Shown piece by piece: positions 49,888 through 59,625 of a stretch of 64,000 bases of DNA. The translations under genes and the position numbers were made by a program. The notes beneath the pieces were generated by a model, which was given only the letters and a program-made list of their open reading frames with translations, did no database searches and was not told the origin of the DNA. Origin of the DNA: Pelagomonas calceolata (lineage: Eukaryota > Sar > Pelagophyceae > Pelagomonadales > Pelagomonadaceae). Where the stretch lies: positions 3,906,001-3,970,000 of the forward strand of contig CAKKNE010000003.1 of assembly GCA_918797485.1 (NCBI GenBank), in the 5' to 3' direction. Within the stretch, counting starts at the first letter, position 1. Each line of letters starts with the position of its first letter.

Positions 49888-52800
49888 CTAGATGCGCACG
49901 GTAATGGTAGCGCCGGGCGCGACGCCCGGCGGTACGCGTACTCTGACGAGCTTCCCATCGGGGGCCCTCACTGTAATCGACCCACCAGCGGGCACGTGAG
50001 GAGGAATCTTCACGCGCATGAGCGTCGAGCCCGGCGGTCGCGGCGGCGGTCGCGGCGGCTGCGGCGGCGCCTTGGGCGCCGCCGCCGCCGGCACCGAGAT
50101 GCGCATCTGCTGGCCGGGCCGCACGTTCGGCGGCACGCGGACCTTGATCGTGCGGCCGTCCGGCGCGCGGACCTGGAGGATGGCGTTGGGGGCCGTGCCC
50201 GCGGGGATCTGGACCATCATGGTCCCACCCGACGGGGCGGCCGGCGTCGACCGCGGCGGCGGCGCCGGTGGCGGTGCCGGCGCACTCTCCTGCTGCCACG
50301 GCGTCGGTTGTGAAGGAGCTGATTGATCACCGTCGCGCCGCACGACGCGCGTGTTCTGGCTTCGTAGATTCACTTGAATAATACCCTCCGGCGGCGGGTG
50401 CGGCAGCTTCGCACTGACCGCCTCGTCGCCCCACCTTACTTCAAAGGGAATACCAGGTAATGATACTGTACCACTCCCGTTCGACGCCTTCATGGCCCGC
50501 TCAATCACGCGACAGTGCTCGTGCGCATAGGCCTCCCATCCTCCAGGACCGCGATGACTGAACCGCGCGTCGCCTTTATGAAAGCCAGACACGGCTTTCC
50601 TCGCCGCCTCGATGGCCCTCCGATTCGCAATTTTCTTCGCCTCGTCCCTTGCTTCCTCGGCCTTCCGCCTCTGGATCGCGGCGGCCTCCGCTCTTCTACG
50701 TTCTTCGACAGCCTTGCGCTCAGCCTCGCGCTGCGCCTCCACGGCCCTAGCTTCCGCCTCCCTTCGCTCGAGCAACTCCCGCTTTTCGCGTTCCTTGCGC
50801 TCCTTCAACTCCCGAGCTTCTCTTTCTTTCCGTGCTTGGACCTCGGCGAGCCGCGCAATTTCTTCGGCCCGTCGCGCCTCGGCCTCTTCGCGCTCCTTGG
50901 CCCTCCGCTCTTCAAGCGCCCGCTTCTCCCTTAATTTCCGCTGCAGCAATGCCTCGGCCTCCCTTTCTTTTTGGGCCTGGGTCGCCTGCAGACGCCGAAG
51001 TTCCTCGTCCCTCCTACGATCCGCCTCCTGCCGCTGTTGTTCTCGTCTCTCATTGAACACTGACGTCGCGGCGGTCTTCCGCTGCAGTAACGCCGCCGAC
51101 GCGGCCTCCTTCTCGGCGAGCTTCTCGCGCTCGCGAGCGGCGATCTGCTCCTGCCTATGCTGCGTCCGGGCGCGCTCAGCCTCGCGTCTCTGAAAAAAGG
51201 ACGCCGTGCCCTCCTGCGTCCGCGCGAGGTGCTGGGCCGCCTCCTCGCGGTGGGCCTCGCGCATGGCTCGCACCATCGTCGAGCCCGCCTGCCGGAAGGC
51301 GTCCCTTCTGTTCTCTCGCCGGGCGAGCTCCTCGGCGCGCCGTCTCAGCTTGTACGCTCGCTGCGCCTCGGCCTCGGCCCTAGCTGCTCTCTGATGGACA
51401 CAATCAAGAGGCAGGACCAAGCCTTCCTTGAGGATAACGTCTACACCTTTTTTCAATGCCGTCTGTTCGGCCGGTAAGAAGCCGCACAGGTAGACGTCCC
51501 CGTCGTAGTCGTGCGTCGCCACCGCCCGGCACGCGAGCTCCACGACCCTATCCAGTGCAACATGACCCCGGAAAATACCGGCCGATAAGAGTGGAAACGC
51601 CACCCGCTTGATGCCCTTCTCCCGGGCCAATGACAAAGATGAAGCATAAGCCGACAGCAATAACGTCTCGGCCTGTTGAGCAGGATGCGACCGGAAGTCG
51701 GGGCCAACAGCATGTAGTACGAACTCCGTGCCGATGTTGCCGTAGGAGTTCGGTCCCGTAGCCACGCAGCCGCCTACTTTTATTCTTTCATGCCTGTTAT
51801 TAATGATAGGTAGAGCCCTTCGATCTCTATGCATGGTCGGACCACCTGCCGAATTGACGGCCGCGTCGACGCCCCCGCCACCCAATCCCATCACATTAGC
51901 GGCGTTGACGATGGCCGCATAACCACTACCATAATTCTTGAAACTCACGACGGAACCCGCGGCGATGCGCAGCGACCCGCCCGCACTACGCCTTACTTCT
52001 AACAAACAGTCCACGCCGCAGTCTCGACGACTGAGCCACTTCGAATCTTGGATGTCCCAATGTAAATCACCGTTGTCCCGCACCTTGAACGAGGGGGCGT
52101 ACCTGTGTGGAAATAAAAAATTTTACGGCGCGTTCGTGCTGAATCGTCGCGTCGTCCTCCACGCCATCGACGCGACGCCTGCTCGATGGCGCGGTGGTGG
52201 TCGTTCCTCACCGCTCGACGGAGCCAGCACGGCCGCGCCATCGCCGAGAAATGACTTAGTGAAGAATTGTCGGTGCGCGCGACACACTGGTTGATTTCCA
52301 CACAGGCGCGTACGTCCGCCCTCGAGGACCGTGGATCTTCTCCTTCATGCGGCCTTTCAAGTGGTTGTGTTCTTGCACAATTGTAAAGGCGCTCTTGGGG
52401 GTTTCTCGCCCGTTGCGGTACGTGACGTACTCGTTGGTGGCCGTCTGTCTGAATTCGTATATGTCATTGTTGGGCTTTCCTGTTTGTACATCTACGGAGT
52501 ACCACCTGCCGGCGAGATCTAGGGTGAGCGTCGGTTCCTCGTCAGATGATTCGTCTGGAACCGCGACCGGCTTGGCCGCGGGCGCGGTCCTGGGCGCGGG
52601 CCGCCGCGCGACGGCCGAGGACGCCTCGCGCGGGCGCACGCGGTCGAAGGGCACGTTGCGCTCGCTGCCTCCATCATTGTATCGGACACTACAGCCTTTG
52701 TTAGACACCTCCGTGACCGTGCCGCGATACCAAGCCCCGCGGCCGCGCCAGTCGGCCTCGACACTGCAGCCCGCCCGCAGCCAGGCCGGCGCCTCGACTC

Positions 52801-53863
52801 TTCGCGTCGGCTTAGCACGCCGCGGCTTCCGGGGAGGCAGCGGCGGCACCACTTTATCAGATGACGTCGCCCGCTTCAGCGCCCTTTGCACGACGTGCGC
52901 GGCCCTCTCGGCCCGCCGGACCTCCCGCCCAAAGATGCAGTTCGGATCGTTCGCCTGCGCGTCCGCAATAGCTTTCTTGGCCTGAGCGCGGTCCCTCAAA
53001 TCTAGCAACCTCCTGCGAGCCTTCATGACACTCTGTAATTGAGCCGTCGCGCGCGCCATTTTTTCATTTTCCCGCTTGAAAATGCAGTCCTCATCAGACA
53101 CTTTGGGGATGGCACTCTCGTCGAAGCCCATCGCCCGCAGCTCGTCGGCGACGTGCTCGATCTTCTGGTTGCCGGTCCAGCCCTCGGCCGGTGCGCGTAA
53201 ATGGTTAGGTAGTGACGCCGCCAGGGTCAAGGATAACGCGTTGAAGGTGCCTTCATCTACTTCCTCTCGCTGCAGGAAATTTTTAGTTGCTTTCGTGGCC
53301 GCGAGGGCCCAGGGCGGCGGCATCGGACTTATGGCTTGCACGGGCGCGTCCGCGAACAAGACCTCGCAGAAGGCCCTGATGGTCGGGGAGAGAGCTTCGT
53401 CCAAGGAGACGTCGCCTCCTTTTTCATAAGCTTCTACTAATGATCGAGCTAGATGCATGCAGAAGGGCGGCTGCAGCCGCGTCGCGTCGTGTAACATCTT
53501 CGAGACCTCGACGTGGGCGAGCGGTCGCGTGACCTCATCTAATTCAAAACCGTCGCTGATCGGTTCCTTGGCGAATTCTATACAGACAGGCCGGCCGCAG
53601 CTCTCGAACAGCGCCTTGACCTTCCACGACGGCAGTCGGGGCAGCCGCGCGCCGTTCACGCAGACGAGGCGGTCGCCGACTTCGAAACCGGCGGACAGCG
53701 GGGCCTCGGACACGACGGGGACGCCATTCGCGTCGATGACCGAGAACCCGAGCGCGTCGCCGTCGAAGGTGACGACGTGACCGCCGCACTGGGGCCGGAT
53801 TCTGAGGGGCGGCGGGCCTTGCGGTGGCGGCGGGCCGTGCCGGCGGCGGACGGCTGCTGCCAT
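49888..53863 (-). CDS. PDZ-Tudor-macro-domain protein with coiled coil and C-terminal beta repeats (1254 aa)
   Basis: Coding is complement(join(49888..52102, 52314..53863)). In order: PDZ-like domain (ALGFSVIDANGVPVV...GDRLVCVNGARL), a helical region with UBA-like VADELRAMGFDE, a Tudor/SH3 barrel (AGCSVEADWRGRGAWYRGTV, about 392-445), a small W-rich beta module cut by the intron (GRWYSVDVQTGKPNNDIYEF and DNGDLHWDIQDSKWLSRRDC), a macro domain (about 575-720: AAIVNAANVMGLGGGGVDAA, LLSAGIFRGH), a long Glu/Arg coiled coil (about 725-1010), and paired PAGTAPNAILQVRAPDG-type beta repeats. Macro domains bind or hydrolyse ADP-ribose. The W-rich module continues only if the introner at 52103 is spliced, so this is one gene. 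Confidence 0.82.
52103..52305 (-). mobile_element. Full-length introner element, copy 3 (203 bp)
   Basis: Same family as copies 1 and 2 but more diverged. TSD GGGCGTAC/GCGCGTAC (7/8). The intron is 52103-52313: donor GTACGC from the TSD, acceptor CACACAG from the TIR. Joining CGGAC with GTACGCCCC restores RTYAPSFKV exactly. Confidence 0.9.
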
Positions 53864-54435
53864 TTCTATGCCTTTGGCTCTTCCAGGCCTTTGGCTTCCC
53901 AGGCTGGGCTGGCGGGGGGGGGCAGCCTTCCCCGAGGCGCTGGGCGCCGGGGGGGCAGCCGCGCGACCAGTGACGCCTGCGCGCTCCCAGCGTTTGTGGT
54001 GGCGACGTTTTCTCGTGCGGCGCGCAACAACAGGAGGCGTGCCGGAGATTGTCTGCCAAGTTTGGAAGCCGCGGCCCGGGGGTCGTCCGCGCGCGCGGGG
54101 CGCCCGGAGGCGTCGGTCGAGGGCTCCGACGGGTCCCCGGGCCTTTTTGCTGCGAACCCGAACGTAAGCTGAGTATGACTCTCTGCAAAGCTGCCAGATC
54201 CCAGCGCGCCGAGCGTAAAAACGCCTCGTGTGAGCGGCTGAGGACCAGCAGGACGGCGCTTTGGGTCGGTTAGCACCCACGGAAGGCAGCCTGCCCGCGT
54301 GCGTTGACGGGCCGCGCCCGAAAAGGTTCCAGAGGGGCAGCCTCAGGAGTGCGGGGAGTGCGGGCGGCCCCGCGCGGCGCGGGCGCGGTCGTGGGCGCCA
54401 AGAGTTTGGGCCGACCGCGCGGCGGTCCCGCAGAC
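53864..54435. other. Intergenic region between divergent genes
   Basis: The frame of the PDZ/macro gene is open upstream to 54280, but translation there is low-complexity and no signal supports it. The region holds a run of G at 53910-53960 and is probably promoter/5' UTR. Confidence 0.3.
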
Positions 54436-54786
54436 ATGGAGGTCACGCCCGTCGACGCGCGCCCGCCGCCGGGCCTCACGCCAACCGCAACAGAAAAGGT
54501 GGAATTATCAAGGGAAGCGAAGCGCGAGGTCGAGCTGTCGATCATGGAATTGAGGGACGAGCTCGAGGAGGAGGGCCTCGACGAGGACGCGATCGACGCG
54601 AAGTGCGACGCGCTCCGGACGAAGCTCCTCGAGGAGGCGGCCGAGGCGACGCCCGTGGAGGCGCAGCCCGGCCGCGACGCGCAGGACCCACCCGGTGAAA
54701 CTCTCGCCCAGACGTCCTGCTCCCTTTGCTTGGGCCAGTGCCTGGCCGCCATGTGCATGATGGTCTGCTGCGGCGATTGCGGTTAG
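54436..54786 (+). CDS. Small CWF21-like domain protein with Cys-rich tail (116 aa)
   Basis: From the ATG at 54436 (MEVTPVDARPPPGLTP) the protein has one helical hairpin, SREAKREVELSIMELRDELE followed by GLDEDAIDAKCDALRTKLL, matching the cwf21 motif (KR.vElk..eLrd.LEeqGl.eeeIe.kV..lR.kLl) of SRm300/Cwc21 splicing factors. The last 22 residues are strikingly Cys-rich (CSLCLGQCLAAMCMMVCC), as in membrane-associating or metal-binding tails. It is too short to be a full SRm300 orthologue. A role in spliceosome contacts is inference from the motif. Confidence 0.6.
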   Translation: MEVTPVDARPPPGLTPTATEKVELSREAKREVELSIMELRDELEEEGLDEDAIDAKCDALRTKLLEEAAEATPVEAQPGRDAQDPPGETLAQTSCSLCLGQCLAAMCMMVCCGDCG

Positions 54787-54848
54787 CGAGAGAGGTTCCT
54801 GGCTTGGCGGGGGATGTCCACCGGCAAGAATAGTTTACGTCTTAAGAA

Positions 54849-55430
54849 CTAGAACCTCGCCCCCCGGAGCACGTCGTTGGGCTTCTGGTCCCAGTACTCC
54901 CGGTACCTGACGAAGAGGCCCGTATCCAAATCCCGCGTCAGGACGACGCGGCCAGACACAAAGACCGTCGGCTTGAACGGAATATTGAAGCAGAGGTCCT
55001 CCTTGAACTTGAACTCGACGCTCTCATTGGAAGCGGTGACGGGCGACGCGAGGTCGACGTGGCTGCGGTCGGCGACGAAGAGGTTCGACGTGCCCTTGAT
55101 GAACTTGTCGAGCTCGTAGGTGTCGATCTCGTCCTGGAACGTGCAGGCCTCGTCGTACAACGTGCGGTCGAAGTTCGCGGTGGCGAGGAACTGGTTCTCG
55201 ACCAGGTCCTTTTCGACGCGCTTCGCTAACTCTTTGGGAGGCAGCTTGGTGGCCTTCGGCGTCGTTTTGTCCTGGCCACTGTAGGCGTTGCTCCGCGCTG
55301 TCGTCGTCGCCGCGAGGGCGGCGAGCGCGCCGCCCAGCCATCGTCGCCGCGCGACGGGTGGCGGCGCATGGGTGTGGCGCCAGGCGAGTACCGCAGCGGT
55401 CTGCAGCAAGAGGCAGCTCCTGGCACGCAT
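54849..55430 (-). CDS. Plastid-type DUF2358-like (SnoaL-fold) protein (193 aa)
   Basis: The leader (MRARSCLLLQTAAVLAW, then RRRWLGGALAALAATTTARSNA) looks bipartite: an ER signal followed by a twin-Arg-like thylakoid-lumen segment. The mature part has ANFDRTLYDEACTFQDEIDT, then LDKFIKGTSNLF and a strand-rich C-terminus (VFVSGRVVLTRDLDTGLFVR), the pattern of DUF2358 / NTF2-like alpha-beta proteins found in plastids. No catalytic residues are defined for the family. Promoter motif copy h lies in the 468-bp gap to the divergent glycosyltransferase. Confidence 0.7.
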   Translation of the reverse strand: MRARSCLLLQTAAVLAWRHTHAPPPVARRRWLGGALAALAATTTARSNAYSGQDKTTPKATKLPPKELAKRVEKDLVENQFLATANFDRTLYDEACTFQDEIDTYELDKFIKGTSNLFVADRSHVDLASPVTASNESVEFKFKEDLCFNIPFKPTVFVSGRVVLTRDLDTGLFVRYREYWDQKPNDVLRGARF

Positions 55431-55650
55431 GCTTGTGCGGTAACCTATGCGGCGCAGGATCGCTCGAGTGCTGCCCGTTGCGACTGCGAGCTGCAGGAGG
55501 CGCGCGCAGTGCAGCGATTGCTGGTGTGCGGCGGGCGCTCGTTCAGTTCGCAGCTACTGTACGAGTCAGCAACGAGTCCGGACGTCCAGCGGTACGCGCT
55601 TACGCGTTATGCTCGCGCTGCTCGCGCTGCTCGTCGAGCCTGAAAAGTGG

Positions 55651-55674
55651 AGCTAGCGGCCCGTAAGACACTAG
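55651..55674 (+). promoter_or_regulatory. Recurrent palindromic promoter motif, copy h
   Basis: AGCTAGCGGCCCGTAAGACA then CTAG, between the divergent DUF2358-like and GT77-like genes. Confidence 0.6.
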
Positions 55675-55898
55675 GGATGCCTAGCAAGCCACGAGCACCA
55701 GTCCCCCACCGACCCGCACGCATGGACGAGTAAGAGAACGACCCGTCCGTAGACTCGTCGCGCGCGGCCAGGTGCTCGGAGAGCGCTGTCCTCTGCGCTG
55801 TGCGAGACGCCATCGAGGCAGCCCGCCGCCGAGGCCGGGCCGGGCCGGCAGCCTTCTCCCAACCGCGATCATCACGCCGCGAGGGTGCCCCCGCGACC

Positions 55899-57628
55899 AT
55901 GGGCAAAAAGCCGCGCAGGCCGTCTCTGGTCTCCCCCAAGACCCAGAAGGAGCTCGCGACGCTCACGGGCAGCATGAAGGCCAACACGGCGCGCCACCTC
56001 GCCGAGGAGCAGTGCGCCGAGGAGCGGACGCGCCGGCGGCCGCGGACGCCGTCGCCGCGGCGGCCGAGGAGCACCGTCTTCACCCGTCTCGCCGGAGAAG
56101 AAGTAGAAGCGGCCGAGGCGGACGCTGTCGCCGCGTATTTGAAGAGATGCAACCACGTGCGCGTCGGAGTGCCCGTGTGTGTCGTGCGGAGAGACGTCGC
56201 GTTCGAGAGTCCCCAAGTGGCCACGCTGCCTCGAGACCAGCTGGTTGTGGTAGAAGAAGAACGGTTGCTCGGAGACGAACGACGCGTGCGGCTGTCCGCA
56301 CCATGCATCGGGTGGGTGTCTCGACGATGTTTAGTTGTTAGTGAAGACTTACTGAACGAGAGAAGATTGAGAACGTTAGTTTGCGTCTCCGGAGACGAAT
56401 TACCGCTCTTCGAGGCTTGGTTAAAATTCTACCGGAGATGGCACAATTCTCAGAGAGAACTACACGTCGGCTTCTACGACGACGAGGCCTACGCGTACCT
56501 TTTGAGGTTACAAGACGACGATGCATTAAATGTGATCCTCCACGACACCGTGATCTTTCCCAACGTTTATGAACGAAAAGAGGCCCAGAAACGCCGAGAA
56601 AAGATGCGCATCTACCAGTGGGTCTGCCAGTCCGCGCCTGTGTCATTTCTCGGCGATGGCGGGGCCGCGCTGGCTCCGTCGAGCGATTCAGGACGAACGC
56701 GCCGTACATTTGATGTCCACGCAGGTCCGCGCCGGTCGGCGCGCCCGTGGTCTACTCGTCGCTCGAAGCGTTCTGGATCAAGGACCCCCTACCTGATCTG
56801 TTGCAACACCGGAGACGAGTACCGCCGATGCTCGATGATATAAGGCCGCAGGGCCGGCCTTGTTTGCTGTTCTCGCTGGATTATGGGGAGATCTACGAGG
56901 GCGAAAAGAATGTGGAATTATGCACGGGCTTCTGTTGTGTTTTTAACGAAGAAAGCTCGAGGAAATTCCTGCGGGAGTGGCGAGCCAAAGTCGACGCGAC
57001 GGGCGCGCAGGGCTCGTATGATCAATTACAGGTGAACCAGATGTACAAGACGTGGACCGCGTCGCAGAAGATAAGGACCGTGGTCGAGCTCGACTACGAG
57101 GACTACCAGCGCTGCTTGAGAGGCAAGGAGACGTGGGCCGTGCCCTTGATCTGGCACCCGCGCTGTCCCGTCGATCCCGCGACGAAGAGGCCGTATGACG
57201 CTACTAGAAGAGCGGCGGCGCTAACATATGTGGCAAAGCAGTTGGTCAAAGGTCATGTTGGTGTGATAAGGGCCTTCCACCTGTGCCTCGAGGGCGGCGA
57301 GGACTTCGCTTCTCGCAAAGCGATGCATTTGGAGGCGACGCGCGGCGTGCTGCCTGTCCTCACGCCGGAGTTCGCGCTGGATCCCAAAACGGGCCGGCCG
57401 CGCTTTCGCTTGCGGAGCTCCGTGAAAGTGCCGGGGCCGAAGAAGGGGCCCTTGGTCGATTCTTCGGGGAAATTGACGGGGAAAATGAATCTCATGGACG
57501 CGGCGAGCGGCGCTTCCCGCAGAATGCGCTTCCAAGAAAAGCTCGACGCGAAGGCGCAGGCTTTGCATGAGAAGCATGCACCTGAACCAGTCGTGCGCAA
57601 CGCGGCCATCCCGTTGAAGCGGTCGTAG
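55899..57628 (+). CDS. GT77-like nucleotide-sugar transferase (544 aa, one introner intron)
   Basis: Coding is join(55899..56629, 56725..57628). After a basic N-terminus and an SH3-like stretch, the transferase part begins RTLVCVSGDELPLFEAWLKF. Exon 2 starts APVVYSSLEAFWIKDPLPDL, the place where GT77/nucleotide-diphospho-sugar transferases have the DxDxxWlrdPlp motif, then CLLFSLDYGE and ELCTGFCCVFN (compare lntGFfyv). The classic DxD is not obvious (YSSLEAFW), so it may be a variant or inactive enzyme. No signal peptide is seen at the chosen start. The intron is an 87-bp element with a perfect TSD. Confidence 0.65.
56638..56724 (+). mobile_element. 87-bp deletion-derivative introner element
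   Basis: Perfect TSD GTCCGCGC (56630-56637, 56725-56732). The intron is 56630-56724 with donor from the TSD and acceptor CACGCAG from the element, restoring CQSAPVGAPVVY. Its sequence joins the two outer parts of the 200-bp family (TTTCTCGGCGATGGC and GACGAACGCGCCGTA) with the middle missing. It is inserted in opposite orientation relative to the full-length copies, yet still ends in an acceptor. Confidence 0.88.
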
Positions 57629-57733
57629 TCGAGCGGTACCTGTGGACGGCGAGGATGAGGAGGCGCCTGGGGTCACGCCATCGACGCGACGCCAATGGAG
57701 TTTAAGTATGTTGTCTGTTACTACGACTAGTGA

Positions 57734-58936
57734 CTAGACCTTCGCCTTCTTCGCCACCGGCGTGTCCGTATCTTCTGAACGTTCAGTCTTCCGCGGCGTC
57801 GACGCCGCCAATCCTTGGAGCAAAGCCGCGGCGTCCTTCGGGGCCTGGGCCTCCGCTTCCGCTCGAGCGAGGCCCTCCTGCAAGGCCCCGGACATCATGG
57901 ACATCATCATCATCAGGGGACCATTGCCCATCTGTGCTAAAGCTTCCTTCAGCGCTTCGGGAGGTGGGGGTAAACCCAGCCTCTTGGCCGCTTCCAGCCC
58001 AGGAACCGACGTAGGACCGGGAATGGCGCTCTTATCGACCAGAGCGGCATGATTCCCTTGCGCGCCTTGTAATAATGAAATCAAGTCGTCTTGCGTCCGA
58101 ACTTGACATTTCAACGCCTCGCGCTCCGCCTCCAACCGCTTCAGGCGCTCGTTCTCCGCCTTCAACGCGCGCACGTCGCTCTCGAGCTCCGCCATCCGTC
58201 TCGTCCACTGGCCCGGGCCGACAGCATGCACGGGCTCGACACCCGAACCCGGGGGGAACGGCGGCCGCGCGTACATCTCGCGGGCCATCAATTCATCCCT
58301 CATCGTCTGGGCGCCCTTGCGCTGCACGAGCGGCAACAGATCATCTCTACCTCTTTGAAAATGCGGATGTTCAAAACACACGTCCTTCGAGTCCCTTTGG
58401 ACAGAAGGGACCTTGTGGAACTGGTACATGTTTAGTAACCGTGTGAACGAGTTGAAATTCCGATGCCGGAAGAACTTCGGGCAGACCTCGGCGGCGAAGC
58501 GGTCCGGTTCTTTGATCAGTATTTGAGTTCCATCTTCCGACCACCCGATGATGGAGTCGTCGCAGACTCTCAGTAGAGTATAAACAGTTCTAACAAACCC
58601 GGGCACCTCATCCACAGCCACCATGCACCTCCTTCTTTTGGAAAGTTGCGCCGCGCTCTGCAAGGCCGCGGCGGCGTCCTTCATGGACTGTTCTTTGCTC
58701 TTCGGTTCTCCACCGGGCTGTTGAGCGGCATGCTGCGCGGCGGCCGCGGCCCAGACGGCCGGATCGACGCCCGGCGGCGGCGGGATGAGCGGCGGGAAGC
58801 CGGGCACCAAACCGAACGGCGGCATCATGGGGAGGGGCGGCGCGTTGGGCGGCGAGGGCGCCTTGGCGGGCGGCACCGGCGCCGGTGCCGGCTCTTTCTT
58901 TACGGAGGCCTTCTTGGAGGCGGGCTTCTTGGGCAT
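57734..58936 (-). CDS. HSF: Heat shock transcription factor (HSF-type DNA-binding domain, 400 aa)
   Basis: The HSF DNA-binding domain spans about residues 112-206: GFVRTVYTLLRVCDDSIIGW, SEDGTQILIKEPDRFAAEV, then the recognition-helix region FFRHRNFNSFTRLLNMYQFHKV. A heptad coiled coil at about 235-275 (MAELESDVRALKAENERLKR) would trimerise the protein. A Pro-rich N-terminus (residues 1-95) and a C-terminal tail with a basic KKAKV end complete it. It should bind heat-shock elements in the nucleus. The start at 58936 gives a Lys-rich N-terminus; the frame is open further upstream without support. Confidence 0.88.
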   Translation of the reverse strand: MPKKPASKKASVKKEPAPAPVPPAKAPSPPNAPPLPMMPPFGLVPGFPPLIPPPPGVDPAVWAAAAAQHAAQQPGGEPKSKEQSMKDAAAALQSAAQLSKRRRCMVAVDEVPGFVRTVYTLLRVCDDSIIGWSEDGTQILIKEPDRFAAEVCPKFFRHRNFNSFTRLLNMYQFHKVPSVQRDSKDVCFEHPHFQRGRDDLLPLVQRKGAQTMRDELMAREMYARPPFPPGSGVEPVHAVGPGQWTRRMAELESDVRALKAENERLKRLEAEREALKCQVRTQDDLISLLQGAQGNHAALVDKSAIPGPTSVPGLEAAKRLGLPPPPEALKEALAQMGNGPLMMMMSMMSGALQEGLARAEAEAQAPKDAAALLQGLAASTPRKTERSEDTDTPVAKKAKV

Positions 58937-59625
58937 GGTCCCTTGTAAGTGGCGGCGCGCGTCGGGCGGCGGGAATGGCTGTTCGATGCGCGACTGCAGT
59001 CGTGCCTCGTTCGCAGAGGCTCCGCGGCGCGGCGGCGCAAAAAGGCGACGCACGCTCTGGCAACGAGCCGGCGCTGCACCCGACGCGAGTTGGAGCGCGA
59101 CAAGGGTTCCGGGCTGCCCCCTTTGAGCTCGGGCGTCACAGGCCCAAGTTGGCTGGAATTCACTGTTTTCGACTAGTAGGAAACCTTTTCCTTGGGAAAG
59201 CGGGGCGTCCTTGTTGTTTACGGACGCGGGCGGGCGGCGCGGGCACCCTCGGTACTGGTGCGGTGGAGCCCTGGTCCATTGGCGACCGGATTGACGGCCA
59301 AAGGCTGCCAAAGTGCACCTGTGGCGCGCGCTAGGCGTCTGGTGGGACGGGATTGGTCTGTTCTTGGAAGGATCCGTACTTCTGGCGACTGTTCATCCGG
59401 CGAGAAAACCCGAGCCTGGGTCCAGAGCTCGAGTCCGAGTCAAAACAAGGCAGGGCATCGTCCCAACAGCATTCGCGGATCCTTGGACCCCGGCGCGCAC
59501 TGGCGCTGCTGCACCGCTGCTGCTGACGCGCGCGAATTGCGCTCACACGGGCCCAAACATCAAAGCTCTCGGAGAGCATTCCCAAAAAAACAAAAAACAG
59601 TGTGCGGCGTACGGTTGCCCCAAAA
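58937..59625. other. Intergenic region between divergent genes (0.7 kb)
   Basis: No gene is supported, and no clear copy of the promoter palindrome is present. Open frames here show no domain. Confidence 0.3.
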
